Positions 1 through 5,235 of a stretch of DNA of 5,344 bases are shown here, in pieces. The position numbers and the translations under genes are program-made. Position 1 is the first letter of the stretch. Every line of letters begins with the position of its first letter. Source of the stretch: an uncultured Bacteroidales bacterium (lineage in GTDB: Bacteria > Bacteroidota > Bacteroidia > Bacteroidales > Muribaculaceae). Location of the stretch: the NCBI GenBank assembly GCA_900554715.1, contig USIN01000137.1, forward strand, positions 1 to 5,344, read 5' to 3'. A model generated the notes under the pieces. The model was not told the origin of the DNA, did no database searches, and saw only the letters and a program-made list of their open reading frames with translations.

Positions 1-28
1 GCACAATGCATAATGCACGATGCACAAT
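1..28. repeat. Four tandem heptamers, consensus GCAYRAT
   Basis: Four consecutive 7-base units are visible: GCACAAT (1-7), GCATAAT (8-14), GCACGAT (15-21) and GCACAAT (22-28). The first and last are identical and the middle two differ at one base each. The array starts at the window edge, so it may be longer. Similar 7-base intergenic tandem repeats are, to my knowledge, common in Bacteroidales; no function is evident from sequence. Confidence 0.85.
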
Positions 29-55
29 CGCCTGCAGGGCGATGATTTTACTGAT
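28..55 (+). repeat. Flanking direct repeat, copy 1
   Basis: This copy begins TCGCCTGCAGGGC and ends GATTTTACTGAT, matching bases 528-554 apart from a short difference in the middle (GAT here, TC in the other copy). Its left part, TCGCC-TGCAG-GGCGA (28-42), can also fold as a 5-bp hairpin around a PstI-type CTGCAG core. Together with copy 2 it brackets almost the whole gene-free region. Confidence 0.8.
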
Positions 56-57
56 AG

Positions 58-95
58 CCGCGTAGGCCGAGGCGCTTAGGCGCCGGCCTGCGCGG
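58..95. repeat. Long GC-rich stem-loop (about 16 bp)
   Basis: Arms pair as CCGCG (58-62) with CGCGG (91-95), TAGGCC (63-68) with GGCCTG (85-90, one G-T wobble), a two-base GA bulge at 69-70, then GGCGC (71-75) with GCGCC (80-84), leaving a TTAG loop. This is by far the most stable hairpin in the window. No T-run follows on the plus strand, nor an obvious one on the minus strand, so I do not call it an intrinsic terminator. It could be a repetitive palindromic element or part of a transcript's 3' end. Confidence 0.8.
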
Positions 96-114
96 TATGG
101 GATGAAAGGGCATT

Positions 115-131
115 TGCGTTTGAAAAACGCA
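115..131. repeat. Small hairpin with GAA loop
   Basis: TGCGTTT (115-121) pairs perfectly with AAACGCA (125-131) around a GAA loop. The loop context reads TTTGAAAA, so it resembles the TGAA-loop hairpins further right, but its stem sequence is unrelated to theirs. Confidence 0.6.
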
Positions 132-163
132 GACTTATAACCACAACATCGCTTCTCCTTTCC

Positions 164-180
164 CCGAGCTGAAGCACGGG
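164..180. repeat. Hairpin with TGAA loop and one mismatch
   Basis: CCCG-A-GC (164-170 region) pairs with GC-A-CGGG, with a single A-A mismatch, around the loop TGAA (170-173 region). It shares the GC-TGAA-GC apex with the hairpin at 334-353. A more degenerate relative with the same apex lies at 405-420, where only the outer and inner two pairs remain. Confidence 0.5.
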
Positions 181-298
181 TCTCTTGCACAATGGCATGC
201 CTCCGGCACGAAAGCCATCCGCGCTGGGGTTATGCCACAACCTCGCCTTCGAGGCTTCGAGGAGGTGACTGCGGGCTCCCAGGAAGCGGTCTATGGAT

Positions 299-316
299 CA
301 AGGGATTCAGCCCTTG
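299..316 (-). repeat. Hairpin CAAGGG / CCCTTG, loop ATTCAG
   Basis: CAAGGG (299-304) pairs with CCCTTG (311-316) around ATTCAG. Read on the minus strand the loop is CTGAAT, so this looks like an inverted copy of the hairpin type at 502-521, which has the same stem and loop ATGAAG. Confidence 0.7.
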
Positions 317-333
317 GAATCAGCGCGTTAGCT

Positions 334-358
334 GCAACGGCTGAAGCCGTTGCTCCAT
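334..358 (+). repeat. Hairpin GCAACGG / CCGTTGC followed by TCCAT
   Basis: GCAACGG (334-340) pairs with CCGTTGC (347-353) around CTGAAG, whose outer C and G can pair to extend the stem to 8 bp with a TGAA tetraloop. The stem is followed by TCCAT (354-358). Compared with the hairpin at 502-526, the trailing TCCAT and most of the stem are identical, while two base pairs are exchanged with both partners changed: 334-353 is G-C here and C-G there, and 338-349 is C-G here and G-C there. Confidence 0.8.
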
Positions 359-359
359 A

Positions 360-379
360 CGGCCTCGAGCTCGAGGCCG
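360..379. repeat. 20-base perfect palindrome
   Basis: Bases 360-379 read CGGCCTCGAG followed by its exact reverse complement CTCGAGGCCG, with no spacer. It sits one base after the TCCAT that follows the 334-353 hairpin. A perfect palindrome of this size could be a binding site for a dimeric protein or a restriction-type target, but nothing adjacent identifies a ligand. Confidence 0.85.
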
Positions 380-434
380 CACTTTAATAGCATAGGCTAA
401 TAGGCCTCGCTGAAGCTCGGAGCTGAGACAAAAA

Positions 435-455
435 TTTTAACTTTTAACTTTTAAC
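435..455. repeat. Three perfect tandem heptamers TTTTAAC
   Basis: TTTTAAC occurs three times without interruption at 435-441, 442-448 and 449-455. The unit length (7) equals that of the array at 1-28 although the sequence is unrelated, suggesting the same expansion process acting on different seeds. Confidence 0.9.
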
Positions 456-461
456 TCAGAG

Positions 462-479
462 TTATCGGAATTATCGGAA
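462..479. repeat. Two perfect tandem nonamers TTATCGGAA
   Basis: TTATCGGAA is present at 462-470 and again at 471-479, followed directly by TAACGG, which resembles a diverged third unit. It runs into the left arm of the hairpin at 479-498. Confidence 0.8.
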
Positions 480-498
480 TAACGGGCTAAACCGTTAT
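479..498. repeat. Hairpin ATAACGG / CCGTTAT, loop GCTAAA
   Basis: ATAACGG (479-485) pairs perfectly with CCGTTAT (492-498) around GCTAAA. The design (7-bp stem, 6-base loop) is the same as at 502-521, only three bases away, and the AACGG/CCGTT core equals that of the hairpin at 334-353. Confidence 0.8.
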
Positions 499-501
499 AA
501 T

Positions 502-526
502 CCAAGGGATGAAGCCCTTGGTCCAT
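502..526 (+). repeat. Hairpin CCAAGGG / CCCTTGG followed by TCCAT
   Basis: CCAAGGG (502-508) pairs with CCCTTGG (515-521) around ATGAAG, then TCCAT (522-526). It is homologous to 334-358, with two compensatory pair swaps. It lies just beyond the stop codon of the minus-strand ClpX-like gene and would be transcribed in its 3' trailer, where it and the 479-498 hairpin could stall polymerase or protect the RNA end; no T-tract supports a standard terminator. Confidence 0.8.
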
Positions 527-527
527 G

Positions 528-554
528 TCGCCTGCAGGGCTCGATTTTACTGAT
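528..554 (+). repeat. Flanking direct repeat, copy 2, overlapping a gene end
   Basis: TCGCCTGCAGGGC (528-540) then, after TC, GATTTTACTGAT (543-554) repeats the sequence at 28-55. The copy runs across the stop codon (547-549, minus strand) of the ClpX-like gene and contributes its final residue and stop, so the repeated unit abuts or has invaded the gene's 3' end. Confidence 0.8.
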
Positions 555-1944
555 TTCTGTCGAGCTGGCGGGTGATGAAGTCTTTGTTGATGGTGATGAC
601 TTTTGAGCCGGAGGTGAGGTCGATGGAGTTGTCGAGATCGAAGTAGAGGCTGTTCATGCAGCGGGCGAGGAGGGTCTTGACGTTGCGGAAGCCGAGGCCC
701 GAGCTATGGGCGCGTTCGGCTATCAGATGCAGGGCGGCGTCGTTAAACCTCAGGCTGATGTTATGGCTGCGGCAGTAGTCGATATGTGCCGACAGGACGT
801 TGTCTTCGGCCGTGGTCATGATGTCGTAGATGACATCGGGTGTCAGCGGATTGAGGATACATATCTCGCCGATGCGACCTATCAGTTCGGGCATGAATCC
901 CCATTTTATAAGGTCGTCGGCAGTGGCGAGGCGCGTCAGCGACGCGGTGTCGGTGCTCTTGTTGGCAGTTGTGGCGAATCCTATGCCACGGTTGATGTTG
1001 AGACGCTTGGCGATAATCTTTTCGATGCCGTAGAAAGCTCCGTCGAAGACTATCATAAGGTCGTCGACGGGCAATTCGTAGGTCGTCTGGGTCATCTGAT
1101 TCTCGAGGGTGAGCGAGTGGCCGGTCTCGAAGAGGCGCATCATGTCGCGCATCATGTCGACGACGATGTCAGACGAGGCTGTGCCGACCTTGTTCTGGCC
1201 GTATGCCGCAATCTTGTCGAACTCATGGAAGACGATAATGGCGTGGCGAAGGTCTTCGACCGAGCATTTGTCGGATATCTGGCGTGCCAGCACGTCGGTG
1301 ATGTGGATGCCGCGCCATGACGTCGGCACTATTTCGTTTGAGTTTATACGCACGACCGGACAGTTGCAGAACTGCCCGAAACGGCGGTAGATCTCGCTCT
1401 TGCCGACGCCGGTCGGGCCCATCAGCAGCACGGGCGTCTTGATGGGGTTGGATTTGCCGGTGCGCACGCTTTCGAGATGCAGAAAGAAGTTGACCGACAT
1501 GCGGTCGATGGCCTCGTCCTGACCTTTGATAAACCGTTTTACTTCCTGAGCCAGACGGCGTGCGCTGCCGATGTGTTCGCGCATGGTCTTCTCCGCCAGG
1601 TCATGAACATGTGCGGTGTTGATTCTGTATTTTTTGCGCAGAAGCTCCATTTCTTTGACAGACGGCTCTCCGGCGTTAATAAACCACTCGGTCAGTTTAT
1701 GCTTCGACCTGACAACCAGTTCGCGATCTGTAAATTTGCCGTCCGATCCGAAGTAGCCGTAAGCGTCGGTGAGCAAGTCGATGTCATCGAGCGTGATTTC
1801 GCCTATCGACAGTTTGGTTATCAGCTCTTTGGAATAATCAAAGTCTATGCTGTCGCAGAGAAACAGCTTTGCGATAGTGTTGGTATAGGCGGCACGGCGT
1901 CTGCCCGGATTAATTTTAAAGCCGAAGATTGTCGTTTCCATCAT
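547..1944 (-). CDS. ClpX-like AAA+ ATPase without zinc domain
   Basis: This 465-residue protein matches the ClpX AAA+ module but not its N-terminal Cys4 zinc-binding domain. Residues 1 to about 130 are a charged, probably helical region I do not recognise. The ATPase module then runs from the Sensor-region leader KGQDEAI (140-146) through Walker A GPTGVGKS (176-183), Walker B IIVFHE (236-241), the GAF-G box (302-307) and PELIGR with the arginine finger (R357) to a sensor-2-like GLGFR (R420). In Walker B the usual Asp is His240, while catalytic Glu241 is kept. The pore-loop position that reads GYVG in ClpX reads SWRG (209-212), and the ClpX RKH loop is not visible. The IGF tripeptide (321-323), which in ClpX contacts ClpP, is present. 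I infer an ATP-driven unfoldase, possibly ClpP-linked, with different substrates. ATG at 1942-1944 is chosen; ATG at 1939-1941 and an in-frame TTG at 1945-1947 are alternatives. It is divergent from nadB. A degenerate or non-hydrolysing AAA+ is also possible. Confidence 0.85.
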   Translation of the reverse strand: MMETTIFGFKINPGRRRAAYTNTIAKLFLCDSIDFDYSKELITKLSIGEITLDDIDLLTDAYGYFGSDGKFTDRELVVRSKHKLTEWFINAGEPSVKEMELLRKKYRINTAHVHDLAEKTMREHIGSARRLAQEVKRFIKGQDEAIDRMSVNFFLHLESVRTGKSNPIKTPVLLMGPTGVGKSEIYRRFGQFCNCPVVRINSNEIVPTSWRGIHITDVLARQISDKCSVEDLRHAIIVFHEFDKIAAYGQNKVGTASSDIVVDMMRDMMRLFETGHSLTLENQMTQTTYELPVDDLMIVFDGAFYGIEKIIAKRLNINRGIGFATTANKSTDTASLTRLATADDLIKWGFMPELIGRIGEICILNPLTPDVIYDIMTTAEDNVLSAHIDYCRSHNISLRFNDAALHLIAERAHSSGLGFRNVKTLLARCMNSLYFDLDNSIDLTSGSKVITINKDFITRQLDRNQ

Positions 1945-2004
1945 CAAAAATTTTTAGAGTTGCAAAATACCAAGAGTCCCCTACCCCCGGTTTCTATGAT
2001 TTCC

Positions 2005-2033
2005 CACCGAAAAAATTTTTATTTTGTTCGGTG
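2005..2033. promoter_or_regulatory. Inverted repeat over the nadB -33 element (possible operator)
   Basis: CACCGAA (2005-2011) and TTCGGTG (2027-2033) are perfect inverted 7-mers separated by 15 AT-rich bases that include an A-run followed by a T-run. The right arm starts directly after the promoter's TTG at 2024-2026, so a protein bound here would cover the -33 region. This is what an operator for a dimeric regulator of NAD synthesis would look like, but I cannot name the regulator. Alternatively it is a hairpin in a transcript reading in from either side. Confidence 0.45.
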
Positions 2034-2054
2034 TGATGATTATTGTTATTTTTG
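2024..2054 (+). promoter_or_regulatory. Bacteroidota-type promoter for nadB
   Basis: TTG at 2024-2026 is followed after exactly 20 bases by TATTTTTG at 2047-2054, matching the -33 / -7 consensus (TTG, 19-21 bases, TAnnTTTG) of the primary sigma factor in Bacteroidota. Transcription would start near 2060, giving a leader of roughly 45-50 bases. The leader has no clear Shine-Dalgarno sequence, as is usual in this phylum. Confidence 0.8.
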
Positions 2055-2107
2055 CAGCGATAAATGTCTCAGACAATAAGCAAAGCATTATAACATATAT
2101 CTGAACC

Positions 2108-3685
2108 ATGGTTAAGGAATATGACTATCTTGTGATAGGCTCCGGCATCGCCGGCATGAGTTTTGCGCTTAAAGTGGCCGGTACAGGCCGTGTGGCGCTG
2201 GTATGTAAAACGACTCTCGATGAAGCCAACACAGCTCTGGCACAGGGCGGTGTCGCTTCGGTGACAAATCTCGAGGTTGATGATTTCGATAAACATATCC
2301 ATGACACGATGGTCGCGGGCGACTGGCTCAGCGACCCGGCTGCCGTCGAGATGGTCGTCAAGGGCGCGCCGGCCCAGATCAAAGAGCTTATCGGCTGGGG
2401 TGTCGATTTCGACAAGAACGAAAAAGGCGATTTCGACCTTCACCGCGAGGGCGGACATTCTGAATTCCGTATACTCCACCACGCCGACAACACGGGCTAC
2501 GAGATACAGCAGAGTCTTATCGAGGCTGTCAGGTCGCATCCCGACATCGACGTCTACGAAAACCATTTTGCCATCGAGATCATCACTCAGCACCACCTCG
2601 GCAAGATTGTGACCCGCCGGACGCCCGACATCACCTGCTACGGCGCATACGTTCTTGATCAGGAGAGCGGCCGTGTCGACACTTTCCTCTCGAAGGTTAC
2701 GATCATGGCCACAGGCGGTTGCGGCGCAGCCTATCAGACGACGACAAATCCGCTGGTCGCCACCGGCGACGGCATCGCCATGGTCTACCGTGCCAAAGGA
2801 ACCGTCAAAGATATGGAATTCATCCAGTTCCATCCGACGGCACTGTTCCATCCCGGCGACCGTCCGTCGTTTCTCATCACCGAGGCGATGCGCGGCTATG
2901 GCGCTGTGCTGCGCAATCTAAAGGGCGAGGAGTTCATGCACAAATATGACCCGCGTCTGTCGCTCGCGCCCCGCGACATCGTCGCCCGCGCCATCGACAG
3001 CGAAATGAAGCTCCACGGTGACGACCATGTCTATCTCGACGTGACCCACAAAGACCCCGAGGAGACCCGCCGCCACTTCCCCAACATCTATCAGAAATGT
3101 CTGTCGCTCGGCATCGACATCACCAAAGACTATATTCCCGTCGCTCCGGCCGCCCACTATCTCTGCGGCGGCATCAAGGTCGACACCAATGGCGAGTCGT
3201 CGATAAAGCATCTTTATGCTTTGGGCGAATGTTCGTGCACCGGTCTGCACGGCGGCAACCGCCTGGCCTCGAACTCGCTTATCGAAGCCGTCGTCTATGC
3301 TGACGCTGCGGCGCGTCACGCCAAAGACGAAATCGGCCATATCGCTCTGCGTCATGACGTTCCCGAATGGAATGACGAAGGCACGCGCCATCCCGAGGAA
3401 ATGGTGCTTATCACACAGAGCATCAAGGAGGTCAACCAGATTATGGGCACCTATGTCGGCATCGTGCGCAGCAACCTGCGCCTCGACCGCGCCTGGAACC
3501 GTCTCGACATACTCTATGAAGAGACCGAGAAGCTCTTCAAGTGCTCGAAGGCCTCGCGCGAGATATGCGAGCTGCGTAATATCATCAACGTCGGCTATCT
3601 CATCATGCGTCAGGCAAAGGAACGCCACGAGTCGCGCGGCCTGCATTACACGCTCGACTATCCGCCAAAGAACAAAGAGGCCTGA
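2108..3685 (+). CDS. nadB: L-aspartate oxidase
   Basis: This flavoenzyme oxidises L-aspartate to iminoaspartate in the cytoplasm, the first step of de novo NAD synthesis; NadA then makes quinolinate. In anaerobes fumarate can serve as electron acceptor. The 525 residues are close to the 540 of the E. coli enzyme. The FAD-binding GSGIAG is at 11-16, followed by the flavin-contacting NTALAQGGVASV (41-52). The substrate-site REGGH is at 113-117 (Glu114 corresponds to the E. coli active-site Glu121), QFHPTA holds His242, APRD holds Arg289, PAAHY holds His350 and GGNRLASNSL holds Arg385, so all expected catalytic and dicarboxylate-binding residues are present. The helical C-terminal domain covers about 430-525. 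The ATG at 2108 lies about 48 bases after the predicted transcription start. The next gene starts 20 bases after its stop, suggesting an operon. nadA and nadC are not in the window. The succinate dehydrogenase flavoprotein is the nearest relative; the length and REGGH context favour NadB. Confidence 0.96.
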   Translation: MVKEYDYLVIGSGIAGMSFALKVAGTGRVALVCKTTLDEANTALAQGGVASVTNLEVDDFDKHIHDTMVAGDWLSDPAAVEMVVKGAPAQIKELIGWGVDFDKNEKGDFDLHREGGHSEFRILHHADNTGYEIQQSLIEAVRSHPDIDVYENHFAIEIITQHHLGKIVTRRTPDITCYGAYVLDQESGRVDTFLSKVTIMATGGCGAAYQTTTNPLVATGDGIAMVYRAKGTVKDMEFIQFHPTALFHPGDRPSFLITEAMRGYGAVLRNLKGEEFMHKYDPRLSLAPRDIVARAIDSEMKLHGDDHVYLDVTHKDPEETRRHFPNIYQKCLSLGIDITKDYIPVAPAAHYLCGGIKVDTNGESSIKHLYALGECSCTGLHGGNRLASNSLIEAVVYADAAARHAKDEIGHIALRHDVPEWNDEGTRHPEEMVLITQSIKEVNQIMGTYVGIVRSNLRLDRAWNRLDILYEETEKLFKCSKASREICELRNIINVGYLIMRQAKERHESRGLHYTLDYPPKNKEA

Positions 3686-3705
3686 GAGAACGTTAGATAC
3701 ATCAA

Positions 3706-4326
3706 ATGCTGAAGCCGCTTCTGACCATATTGATTGCGCTTGTTGCGGCTACACCGATTACAGCCGCTGCCCTCGACGAACCGCCATCGCCGAGACAGAA
3801 GGCCGTGCGCGGCTACTCATATCGTGTCGACGAGGAGGGCGACACGGTGCTTGTCATCGCCCTCAACAACATCACGGTTTATCCGCCTCTGAAGTTCAAG
3901 AATAAGAAAGAAGAGGAATTCTACTGGCGCACGGTCAGAAACGTCAAGCTCACCCTGCCCTACGCCAAACTCATAGCCGAGACGCTTATCGAAACCTATG
4001 AGTATATCGAGACTTTCCCGACCCAGAAAGAGCGTGAGGATTATCTCAAATCGATGGAAAAGGCGCTTTTCGAACAATACAAGCCGACGCTGAAGAAATT
4101 CTCGAAGACTCAGGCGCGTCTTCTCGTCAAGCTCATACAGCGAGAGACCAACCAGTCGAGCTATGACATCGTCAAGGCCTTTTTAGGGGGCTTCAGGGCC
4201 ACGTTCTGGCAGGGCTTCGGCAAACTGTTCGGGGTAAGCCTCAAAAGCCATTACAACCCGTCGAAAGACCGTGAGGATGCCATCGTCGAGCGCATCGCCA
4301 CAGCCGTCGAGGAGGGGCGTCTGTGA
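3706..4326 (+). CDS. DUF4294 family protein, exported
   Basis: This 206-residue protein has a clear N-terminal signal sequence: Lys3, then a hydrophobic stretch at about 5-20, with likely cleavage in the ATPITAAA segment near 20-22. The mature part is highly charged and helical. It carries features I associate with the Bacteroidota DUF4294 family: YPP at 59-61, EEFYWRTVRNVKLTLPYAKL (70-89), and the C-terminal block KLIQRETNQSSYDIVK followed by GGFRATFWQGFGKLFG (about 142-176). The function is unknown. Export implies a periplasmic or envelope location. It lies 20 bases after nadB, with no terminator between them, and its TGA overlaps the xerD ATG by one base, so the pair is probably translationally coupled. 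A DUF4294 gene beside xerD is an arrangement I recall from other Bacteroidales. The ATG at 3706 is chosen because it directly precedes the signal peptide. Confidence 0.85.
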   Translation: MLKPLLTILIALVAATPITAAALDEPPSPRQKAVRGYSYRVDEEGDTVLVIALNNITVYPPLKFKNKKEEEFYWRTVRNVKLTLPYAKLIAETLIETYEYIETFPTQKEREDYLKSMEKALFEQYKPTLKKFSKTQARLLVKLIQRETNQSSYDIVKAFLGGFRATFWQGFGKLFGVSLKSHYNPSKDREDAIVERIATAVEEGRL

Positions 4327-5228
4327 TGGCCGGTATGGATTATAGCACACTGCGGCGCCGCTACGAGGCATATATCATGCTCGAGCGCGGTCTCTCTGAC
4401 AACACCCGGGTGAGTTATCTCTCGGATGTAGACCGTTTTGCCGATTATATCGGCGTTCGCGATTTCAACACCGTCACGGCCGAAGATATCGAGTCTTTTC
4501 TTGCCGATCTGTATGATCTCGGCATCGCGCCGCGCTCGCAGGCGAGGATACTCTCGGGCATAAAGTCATTTTTCAAATTTCTGCGTCTCGAGCGTCTGAT
4601 AGAGACTAACCCTACCCTGCTTGTCGACGGGCCGCGGCTCGGTCGTCATCTGCCCGATGTGCTCAGCGTCGGGGAAATCGACGATATGATTGCAGCCATT
4701 GACATCTCCAAGGCCGAGGGGCCGCGCAACCGTGCGATTATCGAGATGCTCTACAGTTGCGGTCTGCGCGTCAGCGAACTTGTCAATCTCGAAATCAACA
4801 GCGTCAGTTTCGACGAGCAGATAGTGACCGTTGTCGGCAAGGGCAACAAAGAACGTGTCGTGCCGGTGTCTGATGTCTCGCTCGCTCTTATCCGCGAGTA
4901 TCTGCGCGGCAACGGACGTCCCGACCCTCGCAAAGGCGAGGAAAACATATTGTTTCTCAACCGTCTGGGGCGCCGTCTGACGCGAGTAATGATATTCTAT
5001 ATCGTCAAAGGTCTGGCGGAGGCGGCGAGGATAAAGAAGGTTATCTCGCCGCACACGCTGCGCCACTCATTCGCCACACATCTGCTCGAAGGGGGCGCCA
5101 ATCTCAGGGCAATACAACAGATGCTCGGTCACGAAAGCATCTCGACCACCGAAATCTATATCCATCTCGACGGCACACGTCTGCGCGATGAAATCCTTGC
5201 ATTCCATCCGAGGAATTTAAAGGGGTGA
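4326..5228 (+). CDS. xerD: Tyrosine site-specific recombinase XerD
   Basis: XerD, with XerC, resolves chromosome dimers at the dif site near the terminus, under control of FtsK. This 300-residue protein has the usual length. It has an N-terminal SAM-like DNA-clamp domain (about 5-90, with GLSDNTRVSYLSDV near 22-35) and a C-terminal catalytic domain. All catalytic residues are visible: Arg148 in CGLRVSEL, Lys172 in VGKGNKER, His243 and Arg246 in HTLRHSFATH, His269 in LGHESISTT, and the nucleophile Tyr278 in EIYIHLD. The C-terminal HPRN is typical of Xer proteins, whose extreme C-terminus contacts the partner recombinase. The ATG at 4326 is chosen because it overlaps the stop of the preceding gene as TGATG; a GTG at 4323 and an ATG at 4335 are also in frame. 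The tight linkage to a housekeeping operon and the absence of phage or integron genes argue for the chromosomal Xer rather than a mobile-element integrase. XerC is the main alternative name. Confidence 0.93.
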   Translation: MAGMDYSTLRRRYEAYIMLERGLSDNTRVSYLSDVDRFADYIGVRDFNTVTAEDIESFLADLYDLGIAPRSQARILSGIKSFFKFLRLERLIETNPTLLVDGPRLGRHLPDVLSVGEIDDMIAAIDISKAEGPRNRAIIEMLYSCGLRVSELVNLEINSVSFDEQIVTVVGKGNKERVVPVSDVSLALIREYLRGNGRPDPRKGEENILFLNRLGRRLTRVMIFYIVKGLAEAARIKKVISPHTLRHSFATHLLEGGANLRAIQQMLGHESISTTEIYIHLDGTRLRDEILAFHPRNLKG

Positions 5229-5235
5229 TATTATC

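Larger units (their letters stand above)
1..546. other. Gene-free, repeat-rich intergenic region
   Basis: I find no convincing coding sequence here on either strand and no recognisable tRNA, rRNA or known structured RNA. The stretch is filled with short repeats and inverted repeats listed separately: heptamer tandem repeats at both ends, a GC-rich stem-loop at 58-95, several small hairpins with TGAA-like loops, a 20-base palindrome, and an imperfect direct repeat of about 27 bases near each end. An additional weak direct repeat, centred on CCACAAC, is seen at 135-152 and 230-246. The region lies downstream of the minus-strand ClpX-like gene, so some hairpins could form at the 3' end of that transcript, but none is followed by a clear T-tract. 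Confidence 0.75.

Noticed and set aside
360..379. dif site for XerD
   Set aside because: A dif site has two 11-base arms around a 6-base centre and need not be near xerD; this palindrome is spacerless and does not resemble Xer arms.
1..546. CRISPR array
   Set aside because: The repeats are 7-27 bases, irregularly spaced and of several kinds; there is no regular repeat-spacer pattern and no cas gene.
706..1320. Plus-strand open frame of about 200 codons opposite the ClpX-like gene
   Set aside because: It lies entirely inside a gene with clear AAA+ motifs on the other strand, and its translation shows no family motif; it is a GC-driven shadow frame.
1963..1969. Possible -7 element (TATTTTG on the minus strand) for the ClpX-like gene
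   Set aside because: The TA to TTTG spacing is one base short of TAnnTTTG and there is no TTG 19-21 bases upstream, so I do not annotate a promoter.
2069..3646. Long minus-strand open frames opposite nadB (2069-2851 and 2918-3646)
   Set aside because: nadB motifs are complete throughout this stretch on the plus strand; the antisense translations resemble nothing and mirror its codon bias.
4326..5228. Integrase marking a mobile element or invertible-promoter recombinase
   Set aside because: Length, C-terminal HPRN and operon placement fit chromosomal XerD, and no attachment site, tRNA or phage gene is nearby.
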